Assembly (NCBI GenBank): GCA_041660815.1
Contig: JBAZVN010000008.1
Span: 1-64,000 of the forward strand
Direction: 5' to 3'
From: PALSA-1006 sp041660815
GTDB taxonomy: Bacteria > Pseudomonadota > Gammaproteobacteria > Burkholderiales > Gallionellaceae
Length of the DNA: 64,000 nt
Numbering within the stretch: the stretch's first letter is position 1; every line of letters begins with the position of its first letter. Both the position numbers and the translations under genes were made by a program. The notes under the pieces are model-generated. The model made no database searches and was not told where the DNA came from. It saw only the letters and a program-made list of their open reading frames with translations. Of this stretch, positions 35,156 to 44,931 are shown one piece after another.

Positions 35156-35908
35156 TTATTCGGCAATACCGTAACGGCGCAGTTCAGCGCGACATTTGGC
35201 GTAATCAGGACATGCCGCTTCGACTACCTTCCAAAATGCGGCGGAATGATTCATTTCCAGCAAATGCGCAAGTTCATGAACCACCACATAATCAATCAGG
35301 TGCAGCGGCATTTTAACCAGCTGCCAGTTCAGGCGCACGATACCACGCGAGGTACAACTCCCCCATTGGGTGCGCGCGGAAGATAATTTGATTTGTTGGG
35401 GAGCAACCTTCATCACAACAGAAAAATGTGCCACACATTCGGCGAATACTTTTTCCGCCTCATGCCGGTACCATTGCGTTACCAATTTTTCGATTTTGCC
35501 TACGTCGGTAATATCTTTCAGATGAATATGCAATTCTGTGGCGCGCAGTTGCGGGGGGGAGCTAAACAGGCTGGGAATAATTCGCAAGGTGAATTGCTCA
35601 CCGCGAAATTCGATTTTTTCTCCGTCAATCCAGACAGGCGCAGCAGATTTTTTTTGCTGCCAGTGATGCAGCTTTTCCACCACCCAATCTGCTTTCTCAT
35701 GCAGCACCGTATGTAGCCACTTTTCACTGGCACGCAGAGGAACGCTCACCGTGAGACCGTGATCATCAATACGCAATCCGATGCTGCGCCGTTTACTGCT
35801 GCGTTTCAAAGTGTAGGTAACTGGCTTTCCAGACAGCTCGACACTGCGCTGCTCAATGATCGCTGGGACGTTTTGCCGACGTCCTGTCGCACGCAACCCA
35901 TTAAACAT
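35156..35908 (-). CDS. YgjP-like zinc metalloprotease (DUF45/M48-related)
   Basis: A 250-residue soluble protein of the YgjP/DUF45 family. The zinc site HELAH is at 211-215, with a downstream histidine at 221 (NHSAAFW), preceded by the conserved SSARTQWGSC and LNWQLVKMP segments. These are predicted metal-dependent hydrolases or peptidases of unknown substrate. Its ATG overlaps the plsC stop by one base, making it the last gene of the glyQ-glyS-gmhB-plsC group. The stop lies at the edge of the rhlE terminator. Confidence 0.88.
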   Translation of the reverse strand: MFNGLRATGRRQNVPAIIEQRSVELSGKPVTYTLKRSSKRRSIGLRIDDHGLTVSVPLRASEKWLHTVLHEKADWVVEKLHHWQQKKSAAPVWIDGEKIEFRGEQFTLRIIPSLFSSPPQLRATELHIHLKDITDVGKIEKLVTQWYRHEAEKVFAECVAHFSVVMKVAPQQIKLSSARTQWGSCTSRGIVRLNWQLVKMPLHLIDYVVVHELAHLLEMNHSAAFWKVVEAACPDYAKCRAELRRYGIAE

Positions 35909-36621
35909 TACTTCATCCGAATCATTTCAGCTTCGATCCATGCTTCCACTTGCGCATTGATTTCTTCGGCTTTTAATCCCTTTGGATCAATCGGTTTTCC
36001 AATACTCATAGTAACTGTGCCGGGATATTTAAGGAAGGCGTTGCGCCCCCAAAACTTACCGGCGTTGTGCGCGACAGGAACAACCGGTGCCCCCGTTGAG
36101 GCCCCCAGCAAAGCACCGCCTATCTTATATTTTCCGCTAACACCATACGGCATACGGGTTCCCTCGGGAAACACCACCACGCAAAATCCGGCATCCAGTC
36201 GTTGCTTGCCCTGCCGCAACAATTGTTTCATAGCTTCTTTGCCTTTACTGCGGTTGATCGCAATCGGGCTGGTTAAGGCCAAGCCCCAGCCAAAAAAAGG
36301 CAGAAACAACAATTCACGTTTAAGCACCCAAACCTGCGGCGGAAAAACTGTCTGCAACGCAAATGTTTCCCAAGCCGACTGATGTTTGCACAACACGATA
36401 CAGGGCTGCCGCGGAATATTTTCTAACCCGCGTACTTCAATGCGAATCTTACAAATAACACGCAACAGCCACATAATGCTGTATGCCAAGCCGGAAATAA
36501 TGCGATAACGGGTGAGTGGCGCAAGCGGAAAAATTAACAAAATCGAGGTGGCATAAATCGGCACCCAGATCAGTTGAACAATTTGAAATATTAAGGAACG
36601 AAGAAAAATCATGTCAGGCAA
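35908..36621 (-). CDS. plsC: 1-acyl-sn-glycerol-3-phosphate acyltransferase
   Basis: PlsC acylates lysophosphatidic acid to phosphatidic acid at the inner membrane. The 237-residue protein has an N-terminal membrane helix (about 8-34), the acyltransferase motif KHQSAWE (His80 to Glu85, the H-x4-E variant of H-x4-D) and FPEGTRMPYG for glycerol phosphate binding. It overlaps gmhB by 8 bp. Confidence 0.92.
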   Translation of the reverse strand: MPDMIFLRSLIFQIVQLIWVPIYATSILLIFPLAPLTRYRIISGLAYSIMWLLRVICKIRIEVRGLENIPRQPCIVLCKHQSAWETFALQTVFPPQVWVLKRELLFLPFFGWGLALTSPIAINRSKGKEAMKQLLRQGKQRLDAGFCVVVFPEGTRMPYGVSGKYKIGGALLGASTGAPVVPVAHNAGKFWGRNAFLKYPGTVTMSIGKPIDPKGLKAEEINAQVEAWIEAEMIRMK

Positions 36622-37147
36622 GAATATGAGTAACAGCGGCGGCTAAATCTGGGAACACGAGCGTACCTTCCGGCAAGCCACCTTTGGCTTGAGTTTTAGT
36701 CCCTTTTCCGGTGAGCACTAAAAAAGGTTGAGCCCCCAAACGGGCCGTAGCCTCTAAATCCCTAAGAGAATCCCCGATCGCAGGAACATCTTTTAAATCA
36801 ACATCATAACGCTCAACAATTTCTTCAATCATGCCGCTTTTGGGTTTGCGGCAAGCACAATTTGCCTCTGCGGTATGCGGGCAAAAAAATATCGCATCAA
36901 TTCGTCCGCCGATTAGGGCACAGGCTTTATGCATTTTGTCGTGAATCGCATTCAGCACCGACATATCGAACAAACCGCGCCCGATGCCCGATTGATTGGT
37001 GGCGACCACCACGCGATAACCGGCTTGGCATAAACGCGCAATGGCCTCCAAACTTCCCGGAATCGGCTTCCACTCTTCCGGATTTTTAATGAACTGATCG
37101 GAGTCATAATTGATAACACCATCGCGATCTAGAATAATAAGTTTCAT
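36614..37147 (-). CDS. gmhB: D-glycero-beta-D-manno-heptose 1,7-bisphosphate 7-phosphatase
   Basis: GmhB removes the 7-phosphate during ADP-heptose synthesis for the lipopolysaccharide core. The 177-residue HAD-family protein has the nucleophile motif LDRDGVIN (Asp7, Asp9), ATNQSGIGRG, and a zinc-binding Cys-rich loop CPHTAEANCACRKP. It overlaps glyS by four bases. Confidence 0.93.
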   Translation of the reverse strand: MKLIILDRDGVINYDSDQFIKNPEEWKPIPGSLEAIARLCQAGYRVVVATNQSGIGRGLFDMSVLNAIHDKMHKACALIGGRIDAIFFCPHTAEANCACRKPKSGMIEEIVERYDVDLKDVPAIGDSLRDLEATARLGAQPFLVLTGKGTKTQAKGGLPEGTLVFPDLAAAVTHILA

Positions 37148-39291
37148 GCGGCCAACTTTGAAATATCGGCAACTTGATTCATCAAGCCGCCCAGTTGTTG
37201 TAATAAAGCAGCGCGATTCATGCGAATCGTTTTGTCCTCGGCCATCACCATTACCTGATCAAAGAAAGCATCAATAAACGGTTTCAAAGTGACCAACGTA
37301 TTCAAGTTCTCTGAATATTCGCCCCGCTCAAAATGACGCAAAGCCTGTGGCCCGATATCCTGCAGCGCGGCATACAATTGCTGCTCTGCAGCATCGCTCA
37401 ACAGCTGCGTATTCACCAGTGCACCGCTCAGGGCGCTGCCCAACTCTTCATGATTTTTGCGCATAATATTTTGTACGCGCTTATTGGCGGCAGCCAAATC
37501 TTTGGCCACGGCTAACGCAGCAAAATTCCGCACCGCCAGCAAACGCGGCGTTGCCTCTTGCAAACGCCCGGCCAGCATATAAAGCACCGCTTCAATATGC
37601 GCGGATTCAAAATCGCGGTCGCGCAAATAGCCGCGTAATCTGTCCAGCATGAACCCTTCCACATCTTGTGCCACCGTGCTGCTTAACATTCCGACGGGGA
37701 AATTTTCTGCGGCCATGCCGAGTAACTTCGGCAAGGGAATATCCAGCGGCGTTTCAATCAAAATCCGCAACACGCCCAAGGCATGGCGGCGCAGCCCGAA
37801 CGGATCTTTATCGCCGGTGGGAATTTGACCGATACCATAAATACCCAGCAAGGTTTCCAGTTTATCCGCCAGCGCCACGGCACAGGCAATCTTGCTGCGC
37901 GGCAAATTATCGCCCGCAAAACGCGGCTGGTAATGTGCTTCAATCGCTTCCGCTACATCCGCTTTTTCACCATCATGCAACGCGTAGTAACGCCCCATCA
38001 CCCCCTGCAATTCCGGAAACTCGCCGACCATATCGGTAAGCAAATCGGCCTTGCATAAACGGGCGGCCAACTCTGCGTCCGCCTTGTCCGCGCCCAGCAA
38101 TGTTGCAATGCCCCCCGCCAGCGTGGTGATGCGCGACACGCGCTGTAACTGGGAGCCCAACTTATTGTGGTACACCACGTTGCCCAGTTTTTCGACGCGC
38201 GCTTCCAGTTTTTGCTTGCGATCCTGGTTATAAAAGAACCGTGCGTCCGCCAAACGGGGGCGCACAACCCTCTGATTCCCTTCAATAATTTTACTCGGAT
38301 CGGAAATCTGCATATTCGACACAATCAGGAATTTATTCAGCAACTTACCGCTGCTATCCAACAACGGAAAATACTTTTGATTTTGCTGCATAGTCAAAAT
38401 TAAACATTCCTGCGGCACCTCAAGATACTCGGATTCAAATTCACCGACATACACTTCCGGCCATTCCACCAGCGCCGTCACTTCATCCAACAGGGTGCTC
38501 AACACGCTGCGGTCTTCATTGGATAAGCCCAGCAATTTTTGAATATCAAAATTCGCGTGTCCCACCCAAATGGCACTTAATGATTCGGCCAGCTTATCCA
38601 ATTTCACCGCAATCATTTCGCGGCGCTTTTCAAAACTTGGAATCACAAACCCTTCGCCCTCCAACTGTTTCTCATAATCATCGGCATGTGCAATGGTGAG
38701 AGAATCAGCTGACAGAAAACGATGGCCGCGCGTAACATTCCCGCTTTGTAAACCCAATACCTCCACCATCAAAACGCGCGCGCCATGCAGCACCGTGAGC
38801 GCATGCACCGGCCGGACAAACTGATGATCCGAATCGCCCCAACGCATCAGCTTGGGGATGGGCAGTTTCTTTAAGGCTTGTGCAACAATATCAGCCAGAC
38901 ACTCATCCAGCGCCCTGCCCTTTTGTTCTATTTTGGCAACAAAATATTCCGCCTTGCCGTCGCTTACCCGCTGTAAATTTTCAAACGTGACATTGGCCGA
39001 ACGCATAAAACCTTCCAGCGCTTTGGAAGGATTTCCTGTCGCATCCAAACCGGCACTTACCGCCGGACCTTTGCGCTCAAGAATTCGATCCGCCTGCAAA
39101 GGTGCAACATTTGTAATAGCCACCGCTAAACGGCGCGGCGTTGCATAGGAAAAACACTCGCTGTCGGGCGCAATCAAAGCCAGCTCTTTCAACGCGCCAA
39201 AAATTTCACTGGCAAACGTAGAGGACAGTTTTTGCAACGCCTTGGGGGGAAGCTCTTCGGTGAGCAGTTCGATTAACAGTGTTTGATTCAT
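37144..39291 (-). CDS. glyS: Glycyl-tRNA synthetase beta subunit
   Basis: The beta subunit of the alpha2-beta2 glycyl-tRNA synthetase binds tRNA. The 715-residue length is standard; LLIELLTEELPPKAL opens the protein, an HD-like domain occupies the middle, and the C-terminal anticodon-binding domain follows. It overlaps glyQ by four bases, as usual for this pair. Confidence 0.97.
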   Translation of the reverse strand: MNQTLLIELLTEELPPKALQKLSSTFASEIFGALKELALIAPDSECFSYATPRRLAVAITNVAPLQADRILERKGPAVSAGLDATGNPSKALEGFMRSANVTFENLQRVSDGKAEYFVAKIEQKGRALDECLADIVAQALKKLPIPKLMRWGDSDHQFVRPVHALTVLHGARVLMVEVLGLQSGNVTRGHRFLSADSLTIAHADDYEKQLEGEGFVIPSFEKRREMIAVKLDKLAESLSAIWVGHANFDIQKLLGLSNEDRSVLSTLLDEVTALVEWPEVYVGEFESEYLEVPQECLILTMQQNQKYFPLLDSSGKLLNKFLIVSNMQISDPSKIIEGNQRVVRPRLADARFFYNQDRKQKLEARVEKLGNVVYHNKLGSQLQRVSRITTLAGGIATLLGADKADAELAARLCKADLLTDMVGEFPELQGVMGRYYALHDGEKADVAEAIEAHYQPRFAGDNLPRSKIACAVALADKLETLLGIYGIGQIPTGDKDPFGLRRHALGVLRILIETPLDIPLPKLLGMAAENFPVGMLSSTVAQDVEGFMLDRLRGYLRDRDFESAHIEAVLYMLAGRLQEATPRLLAVRNFAALAVAKDLAAANKRVQNIMRKNHEELGSALSGALVNTQLLSDAAEQQLYAALQDIGPQALRHFERGEYSENLNTLVTLKPFIDAFFDQVMVMAEDKTIRMNRAALLQQLGGLMNQVADISKLAA

Positions 39292-40187
39292 TGTTTATTC
39301 TCCCCGTTCTTCAACATCGGGAAGCCGAGTTTCTCTCTTGATTCAAAATAAGCTTGCGCCACCGCCCGCGCCAAAGTGCGCACCCGGCCAATGTATCCGG
39401 CTCGCTCCGTGACCGAAATTGCGCCGCGCGCATCCAGCAAATTAAAGCTGTGCGAACACTTCATCACCATCTCAAAACCGGGCAACACCAAACCGGTTTC
39501 AATCAGCCGTTTGGCTTCGTTCTCATACTCGTTAAAGTGGCGGAATAACATCTCGACATTGGAATGTTCAAAATTATATTTGGATTGTTCGACCTCATTT
39601 TGATGATACACATCACCATAGGTCACCACCGTGTCGCCGTTTTTCGCCCAAACCAAATCATAAACGTTTTCAACACCTTGCAAATACATCGCAAGACGCT
39701 CCAGACCGTAAGTAATCTCGCCCAGCACCGGCTTGCACACCAGTGAACCCACTTCCTGAAAATAGGTAAACTGTGTTACTTCCATGCCGTCCAGCCAAAC
39801 TTCCCAGCCCAGTCCCCAAGCACCCAAAGTAGGGGACTCCCAATCATCCTCCACGAAGCGAATATCGTGCTCCATCGTGTTGATGCCCAGAGCACGCAAA
39901 CTGTCCAAATACAATTCCTGAATATTATCGGGCGAGGGTTTTAATGCGACTTGAAATTGATAGTAATGCTGTAGGCGATTCGGGTTTTCGCCGTAGCGCC
40001 CATCCTTGGGACGACGCGAAGGCTGCACATACGCCGCGCGCCAATGCTCGGGGCCAATGGCGCGCAAAAAAGTAGCCGGGTGAAATGTTCCGGCACCAAC
40101 TTCGATATCGTAAGGCTGCAACAGCGCACAGCCTTGCTTATCCCAAAAATTTTGTAAGGTCAGAATGACTTGCTGAAAGGTCAACAT
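39288..40187 (-). CDS. glyQ: Glycyl-tRNA synthetase alpha subunit
   Basis: The catalytic class II subunit that activates glycine. The 299-residue protein has LTLQNFWDKQGCALLQPYD-type start (key WDKQGC), FLRAIGPEHW, the motif around RPKDGRYGENPNR and WEVWLDGMEVTQFTYFQ. It is the first gene of a leftward operon glyQ-glyS-gmhB-plsC-ygjP, in which each gene overlaps the next. Minus-strand CTGACG and TAAAAT boxes with an 18-bp gap lie about 35-65 bp upstream and may be its promoter. Confidence 0.97.
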   Translation of the reverse strand: MLTFQQVILTLQNFWDKQGCALLQPYDIEVGAGTFHPATFLRAIGPEHWRAAYVQPSRRPKDGRYGENPNRLQHYYQFQVALKPSPDNIQELYLDSLRALGINTMEHDIRFVEDDWESPTLGAWGLGWEVWLDGMEVTQFTYFQEVGSLVCKPVLGEITYGLERLAMYLQGVENVYDLVWAKNGDTVVTYGDVYHQNEVEQSKYNFEHSNVEMLFRHFNEYENEAKRLIETGLVLPGFEMVMKCSHSFNLLDARGAISVTERAGYIGRVRTLARAVAQAYFESREKLGFPMLKNGENKQ

Positions 40188-40326
40188 TGTTTAGCTTGGA
40201 TAAAATTGCGAAGGCGCGCATTTTACGGGTTTTTAGGGTAACGCGTCAGCATTCGAAATGCACAAATACTGCTTCGGGGAGGTGTTGCCACTAAGATTTT
40301 TCCTGAATCACCCATTGCCAGAAAAG

Positions 40327-41283
40327 TTACAACCACCCTGCGCGTTTAAAACGGAAGTAAAGATACGCGCAGGTGCAGGTAATAATCATCAAGGCCATGG
40401 GATAGCCAAAGCCCCACTCCAATTCCGGCATATTCTTAAAATTCATTCCCCACACGCCTACCAATGCGGTGGCTACCGCAAAAATTCCCGCCCAGGCGGC
40501 GAGACGTTTGCTCACCTCATTTTGTTCGATAGAAACCGTAGATTGGCTCACCAAAATTGCGGTGGTGATGGTGTCGCGAATATTATCTATTGAGGCGTTG
40601 ATGCGCACCAGATGGTCGTACACATCGCGAAAATATTCTTGTGAATTGGCACAAACCGGGGGCACGCGCCCACCGTGTAATTTTCCGGTCGTCTCCATGA
40701 GCGGCATCACCGCATGTTTCAGCAAAATAACTTTTCTTTTCAATTCGTATAGTTGCGCAATATTTGTACGCGCGGCACCTTTGTCGAATAGATGCTCTTC
40801 GGTAGCTTCAAGCTGAGATTCCAAATCTTCGATGACCGGGAAATACCGATCCACCACTTCATCCATCAAGGCATACAACACAAAACCGGAACCCAATCTG
40901 AGCAATTCCGGTTCGCGTTCGCGAATCCCCATCAATTGCAATTGACTGCGATTACAGATAGACAAAATGAAATTACGTCCGACGAAAACGCTGACTTCAC
41001 CCACTGCAATTTCAGCATTGACCACTTCCAGAAGATGCATCACTACAAACAGGTGATCGCCGTACTCTTCGATTTTCGGTCGCTGACGACCGTGCATGGC
41101 ATCCTCTATAGCCAAATCGTGCAGGCTAAATTCCTCCTGAATTTCTTCGAGCTCCGCATCAGTCGTATCGCGCAGCGCCACCCACACAAAACAGTCCGTG
41201 CGCTGCAGATAATCACTGATTTCCGCAACGGGAAGATCAGCCAGTTTGACGCCATTTTGATAGGCAGTGCAGTTGATTAGCAT
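40327..41283 (-). CDS. corA: CorA-family magnesium/cobalt transporter
   Basis: A 318-residue member of the CorA group. A large cytoplasmic funnel domain (1-255) with a long helix is followed by two membrane helices; the selectivity signature GMNF stands at the end of the first (VWGMNFKNMPE). The pentamer conducts Mg2+ inward. The tail is short and basic (FKRAGWL). It stands alone between glyQ and rdgC. Confidence 0.94.
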   Translation of the reverse strand: MLINCTAYQNGVKLADLPVAEISDYLQRTDCFVWVALRDTTDAELEEIQEEFSLHDLAIEDAMHGRQRPKIEEYGDHLFVVMHLLEVVNAEIAVGEVSVFVGRNFILSICNRSQLQLMGIREREPELLRLGSGFVLYALMDEVVDRYFPVIEDLESQLEATEEHLFDKGAARTNIAQLYELKRKVILLKHAVMPLMETTGKLHGGRVPPVCANSQEYFRDVYDHLVRINASIDNIRDTITTAILVSQSTVSIEQNEVSKRLAAWAGIFAVATALVGVWGMNFKNMPELEWGFGYPMALMIITCTCAYLYFRFKRAGWL

Positions 41284-41310
41284 ACTGAAACTACTCCAGT
41301 GTTAAGGGGC

Positions 41311-42204
41311 TTAAGCTTCGCCCCCAAGAGCGTCGGTTAGCGCAGTTAGTAGTTTGGCAAGCTCCCCCGTCATCAGGGTGAAATCCAGCTCAAACATTTC
41401 ATCCTCATTGTCGGCAATTTTTGATGACTCTTCTTTGATAATATCCAAAAACTCCAGTCGCTTAATTTGCAGGTGCTCATTCAGCACAAACGATATCCGG
41501 TCATTCCAAGTCATGCCCAAGCGGGTAACGCGCTTTCCCGCCGCAATATGCGCCAGAATTTCTTTTCCCTCCAGCACATGATTCGCATACCGCACAGTTG
41601 CCTTGCTTTCATCGCTGGCACGCAGTTCGAGTTCACGATCAATAGTAAAGCCCGCCGGTGCATTTTCACTGGCCAACCAGTCTGTCATTGCGGCAACCGG
41701 AGAAAGTTCTGTCTGCAACAGGTGCACCGGAAAATTATCCACGGTCTTGCCCAGTTGCTCCAACAACTCTTCCGCCTTGGCCGATGAAGCCGCTTCAATA
41801 ATTAGGCGGCCATTAATCAAATCCAACCAGGCATAGGTAGTGCGTTGCAGGGCAAAAGCCCGAGGCAAAAGATCATCCGTAACCACTTGTTTAATATCCT
41901 TTAATTGCTTGCGCCCGACCTTGTACCCCTGCTGTGCTTCAATGTCTGCCGCGCGCTCTTTGGTAAAGCGATTAATGATCGTGGCGGGTAATAATTTTTG
42001 CTCGACACCCAGCGCAAATAGGATTTGCTGGTTGGCAACGTGAACCAAACGGTCATCGCCCCGGCAAGAAACCCAACCGCGACTTTGCTTATCCAAGCCG
42101 CTGCAGGGCATTAATGGTTTGATGGCCAGTTTTTCTTGGAGCGCGGCTACAGTGATGGTGAAATCGGTCGGCAGGCGATAGATGAAAATGTTTTTAAACC
42201 ACAT
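41311..42204 (-). CDS. rdgC: Recombination-associated protein RdgC
   Basis: RdgC is a ring-forming DNA-binding protein that limits RecA activity and is found in beta- and gammaproteobacteria. The 297-residue protein has the family start MWFKNIFIYRL and ASGRGWVSC-like segment (here DKQSRGWVSC). The last gene of the leftward run before the plus-strand ABC-F gene; corA is 27 bp downstream, so they may share a transcript. Confidence 0.95.
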   Translation of the reverse strand: MWFKNIFIYRLPTDFTITVAALQEKLAIKPLMPCSGLDKQSRGWVSCRGDDRLVHVANQQILFALGVEQKLLPATIINRFTKERAADIEAQQGYKVGRKQLKDIKQVVTDDLLPRAFALQRTTYAWLDLINGRLIIEAASSAKAEELLEQLGKTVDNFPVHLLQTELSPVAAMTDWLASENAPAGFTIDRELELRASDESKATVRYANHVLEGKEILAHIAAGKRVTRLGMTWNDRISFVLNEHLQIKRLEFLDIIKEESSKIADNEDEMFELDFTLMTGELAKLLTALTDALGGEA

Positions 42205-42333
42205 AATGGGGTACCCAAAAAGCGGGGGATTATACTAACTAACAGCAATCCTGCTAAGCTCATCTATAGGGAATCGTGGCACGTGCCGCATCTCTCAAAT
42301 TAATCAATCTTATCCTGTGATTTGTTAGCAACA

Positions 42334-42370
42334 CTTAATGATGTTGCCGAAACCCTCTGTTATCATTAAG
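42334..42370 (+). promoter_or_regulatory. Perfect 9-bp inverted repeat directly before the ABC-F start codon
   Basis: CTTAATGAT (42334-42342) and ATCATTAAG (42362-42370) are exact complements separated by 19 bases, and the right arm ends two bases before the ATG. No clear Shine-Dalgarno sequence is present, so the right arm covers the ribosome entry region. It could be an operator or an RNA hairpin controlling translation. Confidence 0.5.
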
Positions 42371-42372
42371 CC

Positions 42373-44217
42373 ATGCTCAATATTCAAAATTTAACCTACC
42401 TGCAGGGCGGTATTCCGCTATTCCAATCGGCCAATTTTCAGGCGTTCGCCAACCAGCGCATCGGCTTAGTCGGCAAAAACGGTTGCGGAAAATCCTCGTT
42501 ATTCCGGCTTATTCGCGGTGAAAGCAAATCCGACGGGGGCGAGGTTTCTCTGCAGAGCGGCAAGACGCTGGGCTTTGTCGAGCAGGAAATCGACAACTCT
42601 GTACAACCCGCCCTGGACTTTGTATTGGATGGCGATATTCAGTTGCGCCAGCTGGAAAAGATTTTAGCCCAGGAGCAACATGACTCGGCCTGGTTTGAAG
42701 CCCAACAATATTTCGAGGCGATTGACGGCTATGGCGCCCCGGCGCGAGCCGCACAACTGCTGAGTGGATTAGGGTTTGCAAGCGACACGCTGCGGCAGCC
42801 TGTCACCAGTTTTTCGGGGGGATGGCGCATGCGTCTTAATCTCGCGCGCGCCTTGATGCACCGTGCGGATTTATTGCTGCTCGACGAACCCACCAATCAC
42901 CTTGATTTGGAAGCGATTATTTGGCTTGAGCAATATCTGGCGCGCTATCCGGGGAGCATTTTGCTGGTCTCGCACGACCGCGAATTTTTGAATGCTACCG
43001 TTAACCGCGTCGCGCACGTACACGATTGCGTGATCGATAACTATGCGGGTGACTACGACGATTTTGAACGCGCCCGCGCTGAAAGAATTGCCCTGCAAAA
43101 TCAGGCATTCCAAACCCAGCAGGCGAAAATCGCCCATTTGGAAGATTTTGTGCGGCGCTTCCGCGCCAAAGCCACCAAGGCCAAACAGGCGCAAAGCCGC
43201 GTTAAAGCGCTGGAACGCCTGACGCGCATTGCGCCCGCGCATGTCACCGAAGGCCACTTTGAATTGGAAATTGAAGCGCCGGAACGCAGTCCCGATTTGC
43301 TGTTGCGCACTGAAACAATGGGCTTTGCCTATGGCGAAAAGCAGTTATTCAAAAATGTCGAACTGAATCTGCGTGCCGGTGCGCGTATCGCGCTGCTGGG
43401 GCCGAATGGTGCGGGAAAATCCACGCTGATTAAACTGCTGGTGGGAGAACTCAAACCTACTTCCGGAAAATTGGAAATCACGCCGGAGATTCGCATCGGC
43501 TATTTCGCCCAGCATCAATTGGAAAATCTCGACAGCAGCGCCACTCCGCTGCAACACATGGAACGTCTGGCCCCCAAAGAAACGGCGCTGACACTGCGCA
43601 CTTTTCTGGGGCGCTTTGGCTTGGCGGGGAACAGCGAAGAACGGCCGGTAAGCAGTTTTTCCGGCGGCGAAAAAAGTCGGCTTGCCCTTGCGCTGCTGGC
43701 TTGGCAAAAACCGCATTTATTGCTACTGGACGAACCCACCAATCATCTCGATCTGGACATGCGCGATGCGCTGACCTTGGCGCTGGAAGAATACAGCGGT
43801 GCGGTGGTGTTGGTCTCCCACGACCGCAGTTTAATCCGCGCGGTCGCCGATGAACTGTGGTTGGTAGCCGACCAGAATGCCAAGCTGTTTGATGGTGATT
43901 TGGAAGATTACAAAGAATGGATTGAAACCCGGCGACGTGAATCAACTCCGCTAAAAGTCGATAAACCCGTTCAAACTGTGGCACCCAAAATCAATCGCAA
44001 AGCACTCCAGTCAAAACAGAACAAACTGGAAGGCGAATTAAGCAAAGCCCAAGCCGAGCTCAGCGATATCAATAAACAACTGGGCGATCCGGATACTTAT
44101 GCAAAGTGCAGCGCCGATTTTATTACCCAATTAAATTCTCGCCGGGTGATGTTCGAAAGCAAGGTGGGGGAACTGGAGGAGAGTTGGCTGGAATTGGAAA
44201 TGAGCTTGGAAGCCTAA
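42373..44217 (+). CDS. yheS: ABC-F family ATPase, YheS-like
   Basis: A 614-residue cytoplasmic protein with two ATPase domains and no membrane segment. Domain 1 has GKNGCGKSS and the signature SFSGGWRMRLNLARAL; domain 2 has GPNGAGKST and SFSGGEKSRLALALL; both have LLLDEPTNHLDL. The linker is the basic helical hairpin (residues about 240-290) that reaches the ribosome E site. ABC-F proteins adjust stalled ribosomes. A coiled-coil C-terminal extension (540-614) is present. Confidence 0.93.
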   Translation: MLNIQNLTYLQGGIPLFQSANFQAFANQRIGLVGKNGCGKSSLFRLIRGESKSDGGEVSLQSGKTLGFVEQEIDNSVQPALDFVLDGDIQLRQLEKILAQEQHDSAWFEAQQYFEAIDGYGAPARAAQLLSGLGFASDTLRQPVTSFSGGWRMRLNLARALMHRADLLLLDEPTNHLDLEAIIWLEQYLARYPGSILLVSHDREFLNATVNRVAHVHDCVIDNYAGDYDDFERARAERIALQNQAFQTQQAKIAHLEDFVRRFRAKATKAKQAQSRVKALERLTRIAPAHVTEGHFELEIEAPERSPDLLLRTETMGFAYGEKQLFKNVELNLRAGARIALLGPNGAGKSTLIKLLVGELKPTSGKLEITPEIRIGYFAQHQLENLDSSATPLQHMERLAPKETALTLRTFLGRFGLAGNSEERPVSSFSGGEKSRLALALLAWQKPHLLLLDEPTNHLDLDMRDALTLALEEYSGAVVLVSHDRSLIRAVADELWLVADQNAKLFDGDLEDYKEWIETRRRESTPLKVDKPVQTVAPKINRKALQSKQNKLEGELSKAQAELSDINKQLGDPDTYAKCSADFITQLNSRRVMFESKVGELEESWLELEMSLEA

Positions 44218-44284
44218 ACAGCAAAGCAAATAATCATTAATAATCAATATATTGCAATTTAACTTTAAACGCCCAAACGAAATT

Positions 44285-44677
44285 ATGCTCAAAATATTCT
44301 TTAAAACTTTGCGTCTTGTACTAATGCCATTCATGCTGCTCTGGGCGAAATTCGCCATGCCCCGAGGCGTCATTCGCGCGGATCAAGAACAGAAAAAGAT
44401 TAATCTGGAATGCGCAAAATTAACACTTTACCATTTTAGTACCTGCCCGTTCTGCATCAAAGTACGCCACGAAATGGGCCGATTATCGCTGCCAATCGCG
44501 TTGCGCGATGCGCAACATAATTCCACCCATCGCGCTGATTTATTACAGGGGGGCGGAAAAATCCAAACCCCATGTTTGCAGATTTTTGATGCTCAGGGCA
44601 ACGTGCAGTGGCTTTATGAATCTGACGATATCATTCTCTACCTGCAACAACGCTTTGCTAAGCCACCGGTAACTTAA
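44285..44677 (+). CDS. Membrane-anchored glutaredoxin-like protein
   Basis: A 130-residue protein with an N-terminal hydrophobic segment (about 5-24) and a glutaredoxin/GST-N fold that starts LTLYHFSTCPFC; the CPFC redox pair is at 54-57. The ESDDIILYLQQRF ending is typical of glutathione S-transferase N-terminal domains. The ATG at 44285 is preferred to a TTG at 44252. It is 2 bp before a small membrane protein gene, with which it probably shares a transcript. Confidence 0.85.
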   Translation: MLKIFFKTLRLVLMPFMLLWAKFAMPRGVIRADQEQKKINLECAKLTLYHFSTCPFCIKVRHEMGRLSLPIALRDAQHNSTHRADLLQGGGKIQTPCLQIFDAQGNVQWLYESDDIILYLQQRFAKPPVT

Positions 44678-44679
44678 CC

Positions 44680-44931
44680 ATGTTTGAACTTCCCTCGATG
44701 TGGAATCTGGTTGTTTCCACGATTGTGTTTTTCATTGCGGCTTGGTATATCAACCGTCATCTTGACGAACAAGAGATGCCGAAGGACATAACCCGAAGTC
44801 TTCTGGTTTTCCTGTTGGCCTATGTACTGTCGTGGGGTTCCGGCGAGCTGGTTGACTGGCTGCAAGGGCCGCAAGCCGAAACCGAAACTGCGCAGGATTT
44901 ATCCACCTTACTCAAGCAAATCAATCCATGA
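44680..44931 (+). CDS. Small membrane protein, unknown function
   Basis: An 83-residue protein with two predicted membrane helices (about 8-24 and 41-57) and a polar, acidic C-terminal tail. It overlaps the downstream MazG-like gene by four bases. I do not recognise it. Confidence 0.7.
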   Translation: MFELPSMWNLVVSTIVFFIAAWYINRHLDEQEMPKDITRSLLVFLLAYVLSWGSGELVDWLQGPQAETETAQDLSTLLKQINP

